Source: Chara braunii
Taxonomy: Eukaryota; Streptophyta; Charophyceae; Charales; Characeae
Assembly: GCA_003427395.1 (NCBI GenBank)
Contig: BFEA01000034.1
Coordinates: 1,894,319-1,958,318, forward strand
DNA: 64,000 bases
Direction: 5' to 3'
Notes under the pieces: generated by a model
Told to the model about the DNA's origin: nothing
The model's input: the letters and a program-made list of their open reading frames with translations, nothing else
Databases searched by the model: none
Made by a program: the position numbers and the translations under genes
Part shown: piece after piece, positions 34,765 to 43,423 of the stretch
Layout: each line of letters begins with the position of its first letter
How positions within the stretch are numbered: the first letter of the stretch is position 1

Positions 34765-34925
34765 TGCCCTTTTTTTTTTTTTTTTCCTTCAGGAAAACCT
34801 CGTCTTTATTGACCGGGCCCAATGCCGAAGGCCAGAAGACAACTGTACATAGCACCGAAGGCATCAGGAGCCTGCAGGCCTCGAGCCTATAACCTCAGCC
34901 AGAGCCCCGACCCTGCAGAAAACTC
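34765..34925 (-). mobile_element. retroposon 3' end with poly(A) signal and tail
   Basis: On the minus strand AATAAA (plus 34805-34810) is followed by about 20 bases and then a run of about 20 A (plus 34770-34788). Upstream lies GGCATTGGGCCCGGTC. This is the signature of a retroposed transcript or LINE/SINE 3' end. I cannot tell which family the body belongs to. ORFs over it are short. Confidence 0.55.
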
Positions 34926-34990
34926 TTACAGGCCACTCTTTGGCCTGTTATGAAAAAAAATTTACATTTATTACGCTTATCTTTGTAGTA

Positions 34991-35245
34991 TTTGCCGGGC
35001 AGCTCTGCTTGACGATATATATATCGTCACAAGCAGAACTGCCCGGTAAACCGTAGGCAGAGAGAGAGAAGAGGACAACATACGATATATATATATATAT
35101 ATATATATCATGTGACAATCTACAGACTGTTGAGGGTTCAGCCTCCTGATGAGTAGGTGAAACTCCGACGAAACAGTTTGCCACAGCCCCTCGTTTGTTG
35201 TCCTCTTCTCCCTCTCTGCCTACTGTTTACCGGGAAGCTCTGTTT

Positions 35246-35246
<1 letters not shown>
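34991..35246. mobile_element. inverted-repeat element with TA runs around a hammerhead ribozyme
   Basis: Arms 35030-35078 and 35198-35246 are inverted copies of 49 bp with five mismatches; they include GGCAGAGAG and AGAAGAGGACAA. Between them are a (TA)n run (about 35084-35108) and the ribozyme. A further partial arm at 34991-35011 pairs with 35030-35050 (21 bp, two mismatches) around a perfect 20-base palindrome at 35010-35029. That partial arm is also a direct repeat of 35226-35246, and each is followed by TA-rich sequence. No protein is encoded. It resembles a small non-autonomous foldback or MITE-like unit, or a retrozyme fragment. Confidence 0.7.
35123..35180 (+). ncRNA. type III hammerhead ribozyme
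   Basis: All core elements are present in order. Stem III is 35123-35130 with 35173-35180 (8 pairs including one G-U). The cleavage triplet is GUU, with the scissile bond after 35131. Stem I is GAGG (35132-35135) with CCTC (35142-35145) and loop GTTCAG. The core box CTGATGA is 35146-35152. Stem II is 35153-35157 with 35165-35169 (G-C, U-A, A-G mismatch, G-C, G-C) and loop TGAAACT. GAAA is 35170-35173. Stem III is the open helix, so the fold is type III, the form found in plant retrozymes. One substitution in stem II breaks an otherwise perfect helix. It should be able to self-cleave, perhaps slowly. Confidence 0.85.
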
Positions 35247-35282
<36 letters not shown>

Positions 35283-35519
35283 GCAAAACATCAGGTGGGA
35301 TTCTCCTACCGCAGACAGGGATAAGAGCCCAGCCCTTAGGAGCGCCCGCGAGTGATGGCTCCGATCTTATTCGTTGGGAGCGGCACGTGCCCAGCGTCCT
35401 CCAAGTACAACAGCCTATTAGATCGTTACCTACTACCCCATCATTGATGGTTCCTTTGCACGTTTGCTTTACTTGTCTCGGTGTTTTTTTAGTTTTATTT
35501 TTATTATTGTTGAAGTTGT

Positions 35520-35570
35520 GATCAGAACAGATACTACACTTGATCTTCACCAAAAGGCCGAGAAAGGAAT
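35520..35570 (-). pseudogene. truncated U2 snRNA copy (5' 51 nt)
   Basis: The minus strand matches the first ~51 nt of the U2 sequence at 35910-36100 with about three differences. It includes the branchpoint-pairing GTGTAGTATCTG block. It then stops, and A-rich sequence begins (CAACAATAATAAAAATAAAAC). Loss of the 3' half followed by an A-rich tail is typical of truncated snRNA retropseudogenes. It lacks the Sm site and stem-loops III-IV, so it cannot function. Confidence 0.8.
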
Positions 35571-35811
35571 AGTTGTCTCGTTTCCGTGCTGCCCCCCCCC
35601 CCCCTCCCCGCCCTTCCCCCCCACAAAGCTAGTCCATTTCCATAACACTCTTTAAGAGAACAGCAGTCCTCGCGTAATGCTTCCGCGAGAGGCTGCTGCG
35701 CACTCTTGGGAAAGGCGGCGGGACTGCCAGGCGGGCCCAACGCGTGCGTTTTTCACGCCGCGAGGGGGCTTGCCTTGGACGGCCCCATAGAAATTTCGGG
35801 ATCCGTGCGTA

Positions 35812-36420
35812 TGAGACTGAATTCTCCTCTGGAACATGGGGAGATACACAAGTTCCCTTTTGTTCGTTTGTTTCGTTTCTTTTTTTTTTTTTCTTTTTTT
35901 TTTTCCCAAATAGCACTCTGCTACAGTGCAATACAGAGGCAACGCTGGAGGGGTCGAGCAAGCAAGCTTACCCGTACGACCGCCCCGTAGCCCAGAAAAA
36001 TTAATTTAATATCGTGTGGCCCGATGGACCACGGATCAGATATTAAACTGATCAGAACAGATACTACACTTGATCTTAGCCAAAAGGCCGAGAAAGGTAT
36101 TTGTTTTTTTCTGTCGTTTTGCCAGTTTCCTTTTGTTCGTTTCTTTCCTTTTCTTTCTTTTTTCTGTCGTTTTGCGGGTTTGCTTTTGTCCGCCCGTTGT
36201 TTTCGTTTGAGGGCCTCGCTGCACTACTCTCCAAATGTGCAAATGAGACTGAATCCACTGCTAGAACACAGAGAAATACATCACCATCTTTTTTGTCTTT
36301 TGCGCACGTGGAGAGTACCAAGCCTTCGCTCCGCAGCTCTCCAGATGTTCAAAAATGAGACTGGATCCTCAGGCAGAAAATGGCAAGATGCACCGGTTTT
36401 CCTTTTTTTTGTCGTTTTGC
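35812..36420. repeat. diverged repeats flanking the U2 sequence
   Basis: The phrase ATGAGACTGRATYC followed by GAACAYGGRGAGATRCA and a T-rich run occurs near 35815, 36243 and 36356. A TTTCTGTCGTTTTGC phrase occurs near 36108, 36161 and 36405. GTTYCCTTTTGTTCGTTT lies on both sides of the full U2 copy (about 35849 and 36125). The U2 sequence is therefore embedded in a locally duplicated, T-rich block. Confidence 0.65.
35910..36100 (-). ncRNA. U2 spliceosomal snRNA (gene or recent retrocopy)
   Basis: The minus strand begins ATACCTTTCTCGGCCTTTTG, then carries the branchpoint-recognition GTGTAGTATCTGTTC (about nt 30-45), a stem-loop IIb GTGGTCCATCGGGCCAC, and an Sm site in AATTAATTTTTCTGG (plus 35993-36007). 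A GC-rich 3' part could form stem-loops III and IV, ending near TGCTATTTG. Length is about 190 nt, normal for plants and algae. U2 forms the snRNP that pairs with the intron branch site. No plant-type upstream element (TCCCACATCG) or TATA box lies in the 100 bases upstream. The 3' end runs into a run of A with G interruptions, so a retroposed copy is quite possible despite the intact sequence. Confidence 0.85.
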
Positions 36421-36922
36421 AGGCCCTGCATAGGGAAAGTTCGTTTTGTTTTAGCATGGCTCCTGCGCAAGGATCACATTTGCAAATCGAGGGGAAAAAA
36501 AACTACTTCAACAAAAGAAAAAACTACTTCCTTTTTTGGGTCTGTCGCAGACGTTGCACAGCTCCGAGTTCGCTCACAGCACCTGCTTTTCCATGTCGGA
36601 AAAAGGCGGTGGGGACGAACGGGATGAGCCGGGGGCGGGGGATGGGAGGGTGAGGACCAGGACAGTGGACGGGGGGAGGGGCAAAGCGAGGAGCAAGAGA
36701 GGGACCAGCGGGAGGAGGAATGGGATGAGAAGAGNGGGGGGGNGGGGGGGGTAGCAGCAGGGAGGCACTGCAGAGGGAGCAGTGGGCGAAGAGTAGGTCT
36801 GCCGTGGGCGTGGCCGTGGTGACCATACTCAGAGAGTTGATTTCCATGGGGCCGCGCTGCATGCCATGGGCGTAGCTTTTTTTTTTTTTTTTTTTTGTTC
36901 CCCTGCTCTTAGTCCCCATCTT

Positions 36923-37060
36923 CCTTGGGGCTTAACTTTCACCCCAGTCCACTTAGCCGTTTGGTTGAGTGTTTGCCTCTTAACGTGGATCGATCCTTGG
37001 ATCGGTGCGGACGGACATATTGTTGTCTGGAGTGAGAATGCAATTCTTACCTGCGTAGCA
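36923..37060 (+). repeat. tRNA-Lys-like SINE, copy 1 (deleted B box)
   Basis: It shares with copy 2 (37190-37327) the lead TTGGGGCTTAACTTTCACCC, the A box TTAGCCGTTTGGTTGAG, TTTGCCTCTTAA and the downstream GGATCGGTGCGGACGGACA and GTGAGAATGCAATTCTTA. The piece GGTCGCGTGTTC, which holds most of the B box, is missing here. It is therefore the defective member of the pair. Confidence 0.65.
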
Positions 37061-37189
37061 ACCAGCAGTGAGGTCGTACATTGTATGGTGGCTGCGTCTA
37101 CACACCCTGGTTGGGTGCGCGTGTGTGACTGGGTACACTGGGTCGCGGGGGAAAACGAGTACCCGTGCTGGGGTGGGGTTAAGTACTCA

Positions 37190-37327
37190 TCTTGGGGCTT
37201 AACTTTCACCCCAGTCCACTTAGCCGTTTGGTTGAGCGTTTGCCTCTTAATGTGGAGGTCGCGTGTTCGATCCTTGGATCGGTGCGGACGGACAGATTGT
37301 TGTCTGGAGTGAGAATGCAATTCTTAG
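37190..37327 (+). repeat. tRNA-Lys-like SINE, copy 2
   Basis: The head reads CTTAGCCGTTTGGTTGAGCG (D-arm and A box), TTTGCCTCTTAATGTGGAGG (an anticodon arm in which CTT, Lys, would sit) and TCGCGTGTTCGATCCTTGG (T-arm and B box). The order and spacing match a tRNA-Lys(CUU), but stems carry mismatches and no clean acceptor stem exists. The body GCGGACGGACAGATTGTTGTC is shared with copy 1. It is a tRNA-derived SINE or a duplicated tRNA pseudogene. Confidence 0.65.
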
Positions 37328-37346
37328 TCCTCGCCGTAGTTGCGGC

Positions 37347-37480
37347 GGGCATCCTGTTGTTATTATTATACAAGCTGGGAACCGGCCCTGCCGTCCCTTA
37401 CAAAAGTGAACATGGGCATCCTCTTGTTATTATTATACAAGCTGGGAACGGGCCCCGCTGTCCCTTACAAAAGTGAACAT
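37347..37480 (+). repeat. 67-bp tandem duplication
   Basis: Two units, 37347-37413 and 37414-37480, differ at only a handful of positions. Each contains GTTATTATTATACAAGCTGG, a GGAACSGGCCC block and TCCCTTACAAAAGTGAACAT. The GCTGGGAACSGG part resembles the 5' hairpin of the SINE family found at 43.4 and 50.6-51.4 kb, here degenerate. Confidence 0.85.
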
Positions 37481-38880
37481 AGGCCGTGAAGGAGAACGAG
37501 GCATCATTGGGCAGGTTCTGTTTCAGGAACCAGAGTTACCCCAGAAGGGGAACAGAACGCTGCTATCCACAGGAAGCACGAATGACAGCTATTTACAGCA
37601 GACACGGAAAAAAAAGACGAAAGTAGAGTTCACCACAAGCCAGTGCAGCTGTCTACCAGTCACTCCCGAAAACGAAGTGAAGTGAAAAGGAGACAGGTAA
37701 ACTGACTCATTCAAACACACAACCGTGTAGCACCACGGCGCACACCGTGCGAGAACCAATCCCGAAATCGAGGTACTCTCCAAAAAATAATGACAGAACG
37801 AGCCGAGAGCACATTATAGCAGAGCTATGATCAACGCCACAGCCCCCACCGCAACACCGTAGAGAGGAGCATATCTGGCATATCCCCTACTAGTTTCGGC
37901 TGTAGCCAGAGACGGCCTCGTCAGGGGGATTCGAGATGGCTAGGTTCTCTACAGTAACTAGCTTTATACTTGGAAAGCACTCCTTTCCGCCTTCGAGCAG
38001 CAATTCCTCACCCGCTACTTACCGCCCACGCCAGAATACTGAAAAGCCTCGCGCTCTTCTGAAACGGACAGCAGGTTCCCGCCCATGCTGCCAGCGTTTT
38101 GTCATCTATGCTCGTCATCAGCCCGACCCGGTAAGTCCCCTGTGCCACTGCTCAGCCACATCAGGTGGTCACAGATACCTTGTTTCTCCCTTCTCTTTCC
38201 TTTTCTTTTTCCTTTTTCCGTCACTTCAGCTCACGTTTTCCTCACGGGCCCGGTTCTAAAACTTCAATCTATCCGCAGATCCGGGCGTGATATAAGGATC
38301 TATCTGACACAGCAATTTTAACCCCTTCTGGGCTCAGCGGACAAACAAACCGACTCCGCTCTTCCTACTGCTGTACCTCGCGCCTTCACTAGAAAGATTC
38401 CCGTGCATTATTTCACCGTTGTTACAAACTCTTTGTCACTACTGCACGCTATCCACCAGCCTCGTAAACCATCTGTGCTACTGCACGACTGCGTCAGGCA
38501 GCTACAAAGTTCCTCGTTTATTTCCCCCCCCTTTCTTTCTCGGCTTCTTCTACTCCCAGATTTCTGCCACTTTGCCAAACCAGAACCATTTCTGAACCTT
38601 ACCTCATACCCTGGTCCAATACATGGAACCCTTTCTGCCTGGGGATTCCCACCTCTTCATTCACTCTAGGAGTCATCAAACCCCAATGCTACCTACTTTT
38701 AATCCTCTTTTTTCTTTTCTTTTTCCTTGTTTCTCCTTTCCTCAGCTTTATTCATACCTCCGCTCCCCCTGCAACACAATTATCCACACCCATTCCCAGC
38801 CATCCCTGATTAACCCAACCGTTCTTTCAATCGAGGCCCGCCCAGGGGTGGCCCACAGATAAAATGTGGTCCTCCCCCTG
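37481..38880. other. 3' flank of the Penelope-like element, no coding
   Basis: On the minus strand this lies downstream of the RT and contains the hammerhead at about 37870-37940, so at least the part down to 37.87 kb probably belongs to the element's terminal region. Plus-strand open frames (for example 37936-38259) are pyrimidine-rich and unconvincing. I see no second copy of the terminal region in the window. Confidence 0.45.
37870..37940 (-). ncRNA. type I hammerhead ribozyme with minimal stem III
   Basis: Read on the minus strand, stem I is ATCCCC (plus 37930-37925) with GGGGAT (plus 37887-37882). After an internal loop it extends with CATCT and AGAT/ATG words further out. The core box is CTGACGA (plus 37924-37918). 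Stem II is GGC/GCC, a C-A mismatch, then G-C and U-A, with an 8-base loop. GAAA is plus 37897-37894. Stem III has only two pairs (A-U and C-G) and the loop UA, then the cleavage triplet GUA with the scissile bond after plus 37888. This topology with a tiny stem III is the one described for hammerheads in Penelope-like elements, and it lies 3' of such an element on the same strand. Confidence 0.85.
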
Positions 38881-38884
38881 TCTC

Positions 38885-39912
38885 CTACCACCTACACAGC
38901 CGCTTCATCCATCCACCCCATGAAGGGGCGCGTTTTCGAACAAACCCTGCTATACGCCCATTAAACATCTCAGCTGGGTAGTCTTGCATTCGCAGCTGTC
39001 TCTTCATAGTCAACAAAGCAAGACCAGCAATGTCATCAGCAGACGTCATCCCTCTGATCCGGTGTAACGTACTCGTAATTACGGCCGTCTTTTGCAGATT
39101 CATCGAGAACGAGTCAAAGTCTTGGAACGTGCGGTACGACAGTTCACCATCACTCCAAACCTGCTCGTAGTTCTTTGGATGGCTTCGGCAAGAAACCGTA
39201 TTCTTGGCAATCTCAACTCTTGTTCCTAAAAATCCCAGGTGCCTTTGCCTTGGTCAGTCTTCTTCAGTGTTACCTGCTTGTCATAAGCATTGTCGAATTT
39301 ACTTATGACTTCAAGGCACCGCGTGCCACCATTCCTCGTCGGGCACCAGACGAAGATGGATACATCATCAATGAGCCTCGTTCCCTTTACGAGATTCCTA
39401 TCAGCTCCCAAGCTCATGAGGAACTGATATTCGTTCATAGCACACAAGATACAAGCCAATGGAGGGTTGCTGCTCTTCCCCATTGGGATACATACCCGTT
39501 GCTGAATCAGCCTGTCTGAAGAGAACAAGTACGTGTGACTTAGCTTATAATCCACCATACTCCTAATGGTTTCGAGCTTCACTTCCATCCACCACTCATT
39601 CCCTGCTTTATTTGCAAAAGCTGAACCTTTCCCCCTTCTTCTAATACTCACACCTGCCCATCCTTTCATCCCATCCCATTCCAGGATCCATTCTACAGCG
39701 ATTGGAATGGAATCATGAGGCAGCTGGCTGAACATTTCCTCGGTATCATAAGCTGCTCCCACCAGCACTCCTTTCCCTTTTGAGCGGACCCAAGCATTCA
39801 CTTCACCAATTCTGTCTTTCAGCAGATTAGTCGACTTGAGATTAAAGTGCTCTGACTTTGGGAGCAGAAAGAGCAGATGGTTGAGAGCCCTTGCTACTCT
39901 TCCTCCTGCCAT
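38885..39912 (-). pseudogene. Penelope-like element: RT palm and thumb
   Basis: The frame from 39912 contains motif A (AAYDTEEMFSQLPHDSI, with catalytic Asp), motif B (QQRVCIPMGKSSNPPLACIL) and motif C (RLIDDVSIFVW, with the catalytic Asp pair intact). It ends at TWDF. One shift later FLGTRVEIA begins, then HPKNYEQVWSDGELSYRTF and the thumb region QKTAVITSTLHRI and LRMQDYPAEMFNGRIAGFV, to a stop at 38885. The motifs match Penelope RTs (telomerase-related) rather than LINE or gypsy RTs. Because all three catalytic Asp codons survive, decay appears fairly recent. Confidence 0.88.
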
Positions 39913-40551
39913 CTTCGTTGGTTATCTGACAAAAACGGATTATATCCTTCTGTTTAGGAATGATATTCTCGCGTCCACACGTACCACTTCGATCCCATTT
40001 CCCCAGTACCTCCAAACCCCGCTCCTTATTGGCAGCTTCGCATTTGACAAGCACTTCGGCTTCAGTTTCCCATACCGCAGAAAAACTCTGATTACCCCAG
40101 AATGTGTCGTGCATCCCCTCAGCATATATGTGCGGACACATCCTAACAGTTTCTGTTGAGTTTCTGTCAACCGCCGTTAGTACCAGCCCACCAAACATTT
40201 CCTTGCACTTCCGAACCTCCTCCATCAACCTTCGGTCATGATCCCTCTGCCCATTCCAACAACGAGCAATCTCATCCAACTGTGCTGTCGATTTAACCCG
40301 ATGACATCCCGCATAAATTTACCCCCCCTTGTACTACCCTCAACTGGAACTATGTTACGAGCATTCTTGACGAATGTATGAACTGATCCTAAGTCACTAA
40401 TTTTGCAAGTCACGTGACCCTCCACCTTCAGGAGGGCGATGTCTGCGCAAGCGCAGACTCCCACCTTCCGCTGAGCTGCAGATCGGTGGTCATGAAGTAT
40501 GTCGCCAACGGTTGGATTTTTCTTCCAGACCATCAACAGCCTTCGACACAT
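39880..40551 (-). pseudogene. Penelope-like element: CxC region and RT fingers
   Basis: The first frame includes NPTVGDILHDHR, VGVCACADIALLKVEGHVTC and SDLGSVHTFVKNA. The CAC motif with nearby Cys and His could be a metal site; as I recall, a CxC motif in this position is typical of the permuted Penelope clade. After a shift near 40.28 kb come LVLTAVDRN and MCPHIYAEGMHDTF, the first RT finger motif, and IPKQKDIIRFCQI, where the usual RPI Arg-Pro appears as CQ. A second shift near 39.9 kb joins it to the palm. Confidence 0.75.
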
Positions 40552-41209
40552 GAAAGCAGCGAGTGACTCAGGTAGCTCTGTTCGTAACTAATTTTCAACC
40601 ATTTCCCGTACTTCTTTCATAGATATCCCCATATCGAAAGTGACTGAAACACATACCTTCTTCCTGATATTAAATCGAAATTTCTGCCAGATAACTCCTG
40701 CCAGAATCTCCTCAAGAGTCGAGCGGGAAGCCATTCTAGACAACATCCAATTGCTGATACCAGTTTCATCAGCTGATCAATCCCATATCTGTACAGTTTT
40801 TACTTGTTCCATTTGTTCCGGATGAGTTGGTATAGCTCACGCTTCAACTTAGCCTTCTCAGCCGACAACTTTCTCTCCCGTAAATCAACTACCTCGAACA
40901 CAGCTCCTTCCTCAAACTTACTCCTCAAATCTACGACCGACTTAATCTCAGTTCCTGTTCGGACGATAGTTGCGCCCATCTCTTTAGTGATGATTTCCCA
41001 CTTCTGCCCCCAAATCTTTCTCCCTTCTGACTTGAACCTTTTCCCTCCTTTCCAAGCAGTAATACAAACTCGAGTTAACTTAACAGATCTCAACCCTTCG
41101 GTTTCGAAAACAATAGGCAGTTCCTTAATTACATTGTGACCTCTCCCTTTCCTCCTCTCCTTCCTCCCCTTCCTATTTTTTTTCCTCTTCCTTTTGCCTC
41201 CACCCCTGG
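40551..41209 (-). pseudogene. Penelope-like element: basic linker
   Basis: A Lys/Arg-rich patch (GGGKRKRKKNRKGRKERRKG) directly after the endonuclease looks like a nuclear localisation or nucleic-acid-binding segment. About 110 residues rich in Lys and Glu follow, to a stop at 40800. The frame then resumes at MASRSTLEEILAGVIWQKF (near 40725) and runs, with one in-frame stop, into the next part. I recognise no known domain in the linker itself. Confidence 0.6.
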
Positions 41210-41620
41210 AGTTAAGAGACAGAGACCATTTTCTAATATAAACCCGTTCTACTTGTTCAAGGTCTTGGGCAGGAGCGAATGCAATAGGGATAGCAATGTA
41301 ATCCAAGGCACCGGAGTGTCTAAGCCGATTATACAGCTTTGCATTACGGTTGCTACCCTTATGATTTGCTCTGTACAAGTGCTCCTCCCAGCGTGTAAAC
41401 AGGCTTCACCTCGTATGGCCAATATAAACTGCACTCGAGCCTGGATTCAACAACATGTAAATGCACTCCTTAGGATCCTCCCAACAGGTGAGGTTTGAAC
41501 AAACCAAATCAAACCAATTACCTGCAAATTTCGCTCCCCACTGTAGTTCCCCATGTAGAACCAATAACAGAATTAAATATCTTACAGCACCGGTTGGAAA
41601 TGCGCATTGTGGTATGAGGT
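41210..41620 (-). pseudogene. Penelope-like element: GIY-YIG endonuclease domain
   Basis: The frame reads WFDLVCSNLTCWEDPKECIY, placing a CxxxxC pair before the endonuclease. It then gives MLLNPGSSAVYIGHTR, where YIG is the hallmark motif and IYM stands in the GIY position. A stop (TGA, plus 41406-41408) follows. After it come an Arg in SLFTRWEEHLY, where the catalytic Arg is expected, and DLEQVERVYIRKW, with the expected metal-binding Glu. This domain nicks DNA to prime reverse transcription. The TGA is in a codon where Arg would be expected (CGA/AGA-like context). Upstream coding continues to about 41620 before another stop. Confidence 0.85.
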
Positions 41621-41922
41621 TGTGGGTTCAAAACTCCGCAGCCTCGTGCATGGACACCGGCAGGGCGTTAGAATGACGCACGGTGAGTGAGCTGCGCTAG
41701 CGCTAGCGCCCCGACGCCGGCGGACCAGTAGGGCCCAGTCACCCCGGCTCGACTAGCGCCTGGGGAGAACAGCTCCCCGGCTGCTGGGCCTGTGTACATG
41801 CCCGATAGGTGCGAGGTGGCCTGCGGCCACGTAGCGCCTGTTGTTTGGTGACAATTGACGTCCCGTGACATGTCAGCAGGGGTAGCGCCAGCCGTGGGAC
41901 TACAAGGAGTAGAACTGAGTGA

Positions 41923-42363
41923 GTGGCGCAGCTAATGGGGGGAGAGATTGATTGGGTGGGGAAGCTACAACAACAAGCAGAAGAATGGATTACCACACTG
42001 GAGGGATGCAAGCAGATGCAGACGATAGCGGGGCTGCTTATGCAGCGGCAGCACGAAAGGGGGGAGATCGATGGGGAAGCGATTTCGATGGAACAGTGGT
42101 TGGAAGATAGGATTCATGAGTTGTTAGATATCTTGTGGGAGCTGGAGGATGGGCCGGATTCCCGGCTCGGTGGCTACATCGACTGGAGACGGGTCGATGG
42201 CAGGTTGGCTGCTTGCAGAACCCTTTTCACATTTGGGCGAGATTTACGCAATCAGTTGGAGTATCGATATGGATTGCTGGCAGATGAAGATGATTGCAGC
42301 GAAAACATCAGTTACAGCGACATCAACGATAGGGACGGGGTCAACAATAACAATGATGGGTGA
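41923..42363 (+). CDS. hypothetical protein or exon, 146 codons
   Basis: The frame starts MAQLMGGEIDWVGKLQQQ and is rich in Gln, Glu, Leu and Asp, with several amphipathic stretches (WLEDRIHELLDILWELEDG) that could form helices or a coiled coil. It ends in an Asp/Asn-rich tail just before a CAA-repeat block, and the overlapping +1 frame continues through that block as poly-Asn. The composition is more protein-like than most frames in the window. I recognise no family. It could be an exon of a low-complexity regulatory protein or part of an unrecognised transposon. No promoter or splice sites were established. Confidence 0.3.
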   Translation: MAQLMGGEIDWVGKLQQQAEEWITTLEGCKQMQTIAGLLMQRQHERGEIDGEAISMEQWLEDRIHELLDILWELEDGPDSRLGGYIDWRRVDGRLAACRTLFTFGRDLRNQLEYRYGLLADEDDCSENISYSDINDRDGVNNNNDG

Positions 42364-42426
42364 CGTCCACGGCTGCAGCACGATGGGAGAGATACAGCAG
42401 GTGGACGTGGAAGATAATGGAGACGT

Positions 42427-42427
42427 C

Positions 42428-42472
<45 letters not shown>

Positions 42473-42705
42473 ATCAACTGCAGCAACAACAACAAAAACG
42501 ATGGTGCGCAGGGATTGGGATTGGGCGAAATGGGCGAAGGGGATGTGAAGGTTGACAGTAACATCAACAACGATGGTGAGAACAACAACGACGACCACGC
42601 CAACAACAACACGACATCAACAACAACAACAACAACAACAACACCAACAACAGTAACAACAACAGAGCGAAAACACCAACACATCAACACAAGCAACAAC
42701 AACAA
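42427..42705. repeat. (CAA)n and imperfect CAA-rich block
   Basis: A pure CAA run at about 42430-42472 is followed by interrupted CAA/AAC triplets to 42705. Depending on frame it encodes poly-Asn, poly-Thr or poly-Gln; on the minus strand it gives poly-Val/Leu. It may be part of a coding exon (see 41923-42363) or a plain microsatellite. Confidence 0.9.
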
Positions 42706-43423
42706 TGATTGATGCTGACGGTGGTGCTTATCCTCGTCACGGCATCGGCGACCATGGCGAGAGGGAAGATGCCCCTGATGAGGCAGATGAGTGTGGGGTG
42801 GAATTGGGGCTAATGGCAACGGCGGTGGTGACAACAACAACAACGGCGACGCCCAGCGTCGCCACAATGATAGCAGAAGAACTAAAGCTAATAATAGCTA
42901 CAGCACCAGGGAAGTGGGGGGCAGCTAGCAGCTTGGTTGGGCTGGCGAGGTGGGAGTTGTGGTTGAAGGTCAGAATTACCGATCCTTCCCAGTCCTACCC
43001 GGTGTTTCATCATGCTGATTTGTCTTTCTTTTTTTGGCACCGGGGTGTAGGATAGATGACCTCCCCCTCGCCCATTAGGATGATTGGCTCTCAACCCTCA
43101 TGCCCTCATCTCTCAATCATGCTGTTCGTCCCGTTGGTTGGCGGCGGGCTGATTAGCGGATAGTTGGCAGGAGGTCAATCCTTCCCTGCGCAGGGAAGTA
43201 ATCAATGCCCCCTGTTCGTTTCACATGATAATGCATATTGGTTGCTGGACTTGACGTTCACATCATATGTCTTTCACTATTGATAGAGCTCTGTTTTTTA
43301 GATATGTTTGACAAAGATCATATACATCATATTGAGCTTTGGTTTCGGGTTTATAGTTTGATAGATATAGAATAAAGACATATATTGGCAGCTCCTGACT
43401 GTTGGATACAGTACACAACATGG
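42706..43423. other. no clear gene
   Basis: A plus frame (42705-43055, 116 codons) starts after the CAA block with an acidic stretch and ATAVVTTTTTATPS. It could continue a low-complexity exon but shows no domain. From 43060 to 43423 there is nothing I recognise. Confidence 0.35.

Larger units (their letters stand above)
37870..41640 (-). mobile_element. Penelope-like retroelement with N-terminal GIY-YIG and hammerhead
   Basis: On the minus strand the order is a Cys pair and GIY-YIG endonuclease (41210-41620), a basic linker, a CxC-bearing region, RT fingers and palm, RT thumb (to 38885), a ~1 kb untranslated region and a type I hammerhead (37870-37940). Canonical Penelope elements carry GIY-YIG at the C-terminus; here it is N-terminal, as described for the Naiad/Chlamys clade of animals and green algae. 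The coding part spans about 2.7 kb with roughly four frameshifts and at least two internal stops, so this copy is dead. A second terminal repeat upstream was not found. Confidence 0.85.

Noticed and set aside
37190-37327. Functional tRNA-Lys gene
   Set aside because: No clean acceptor stem, mismatches in arms, and a sister copy with a deletion; a SINE or pseudogene is more likely.
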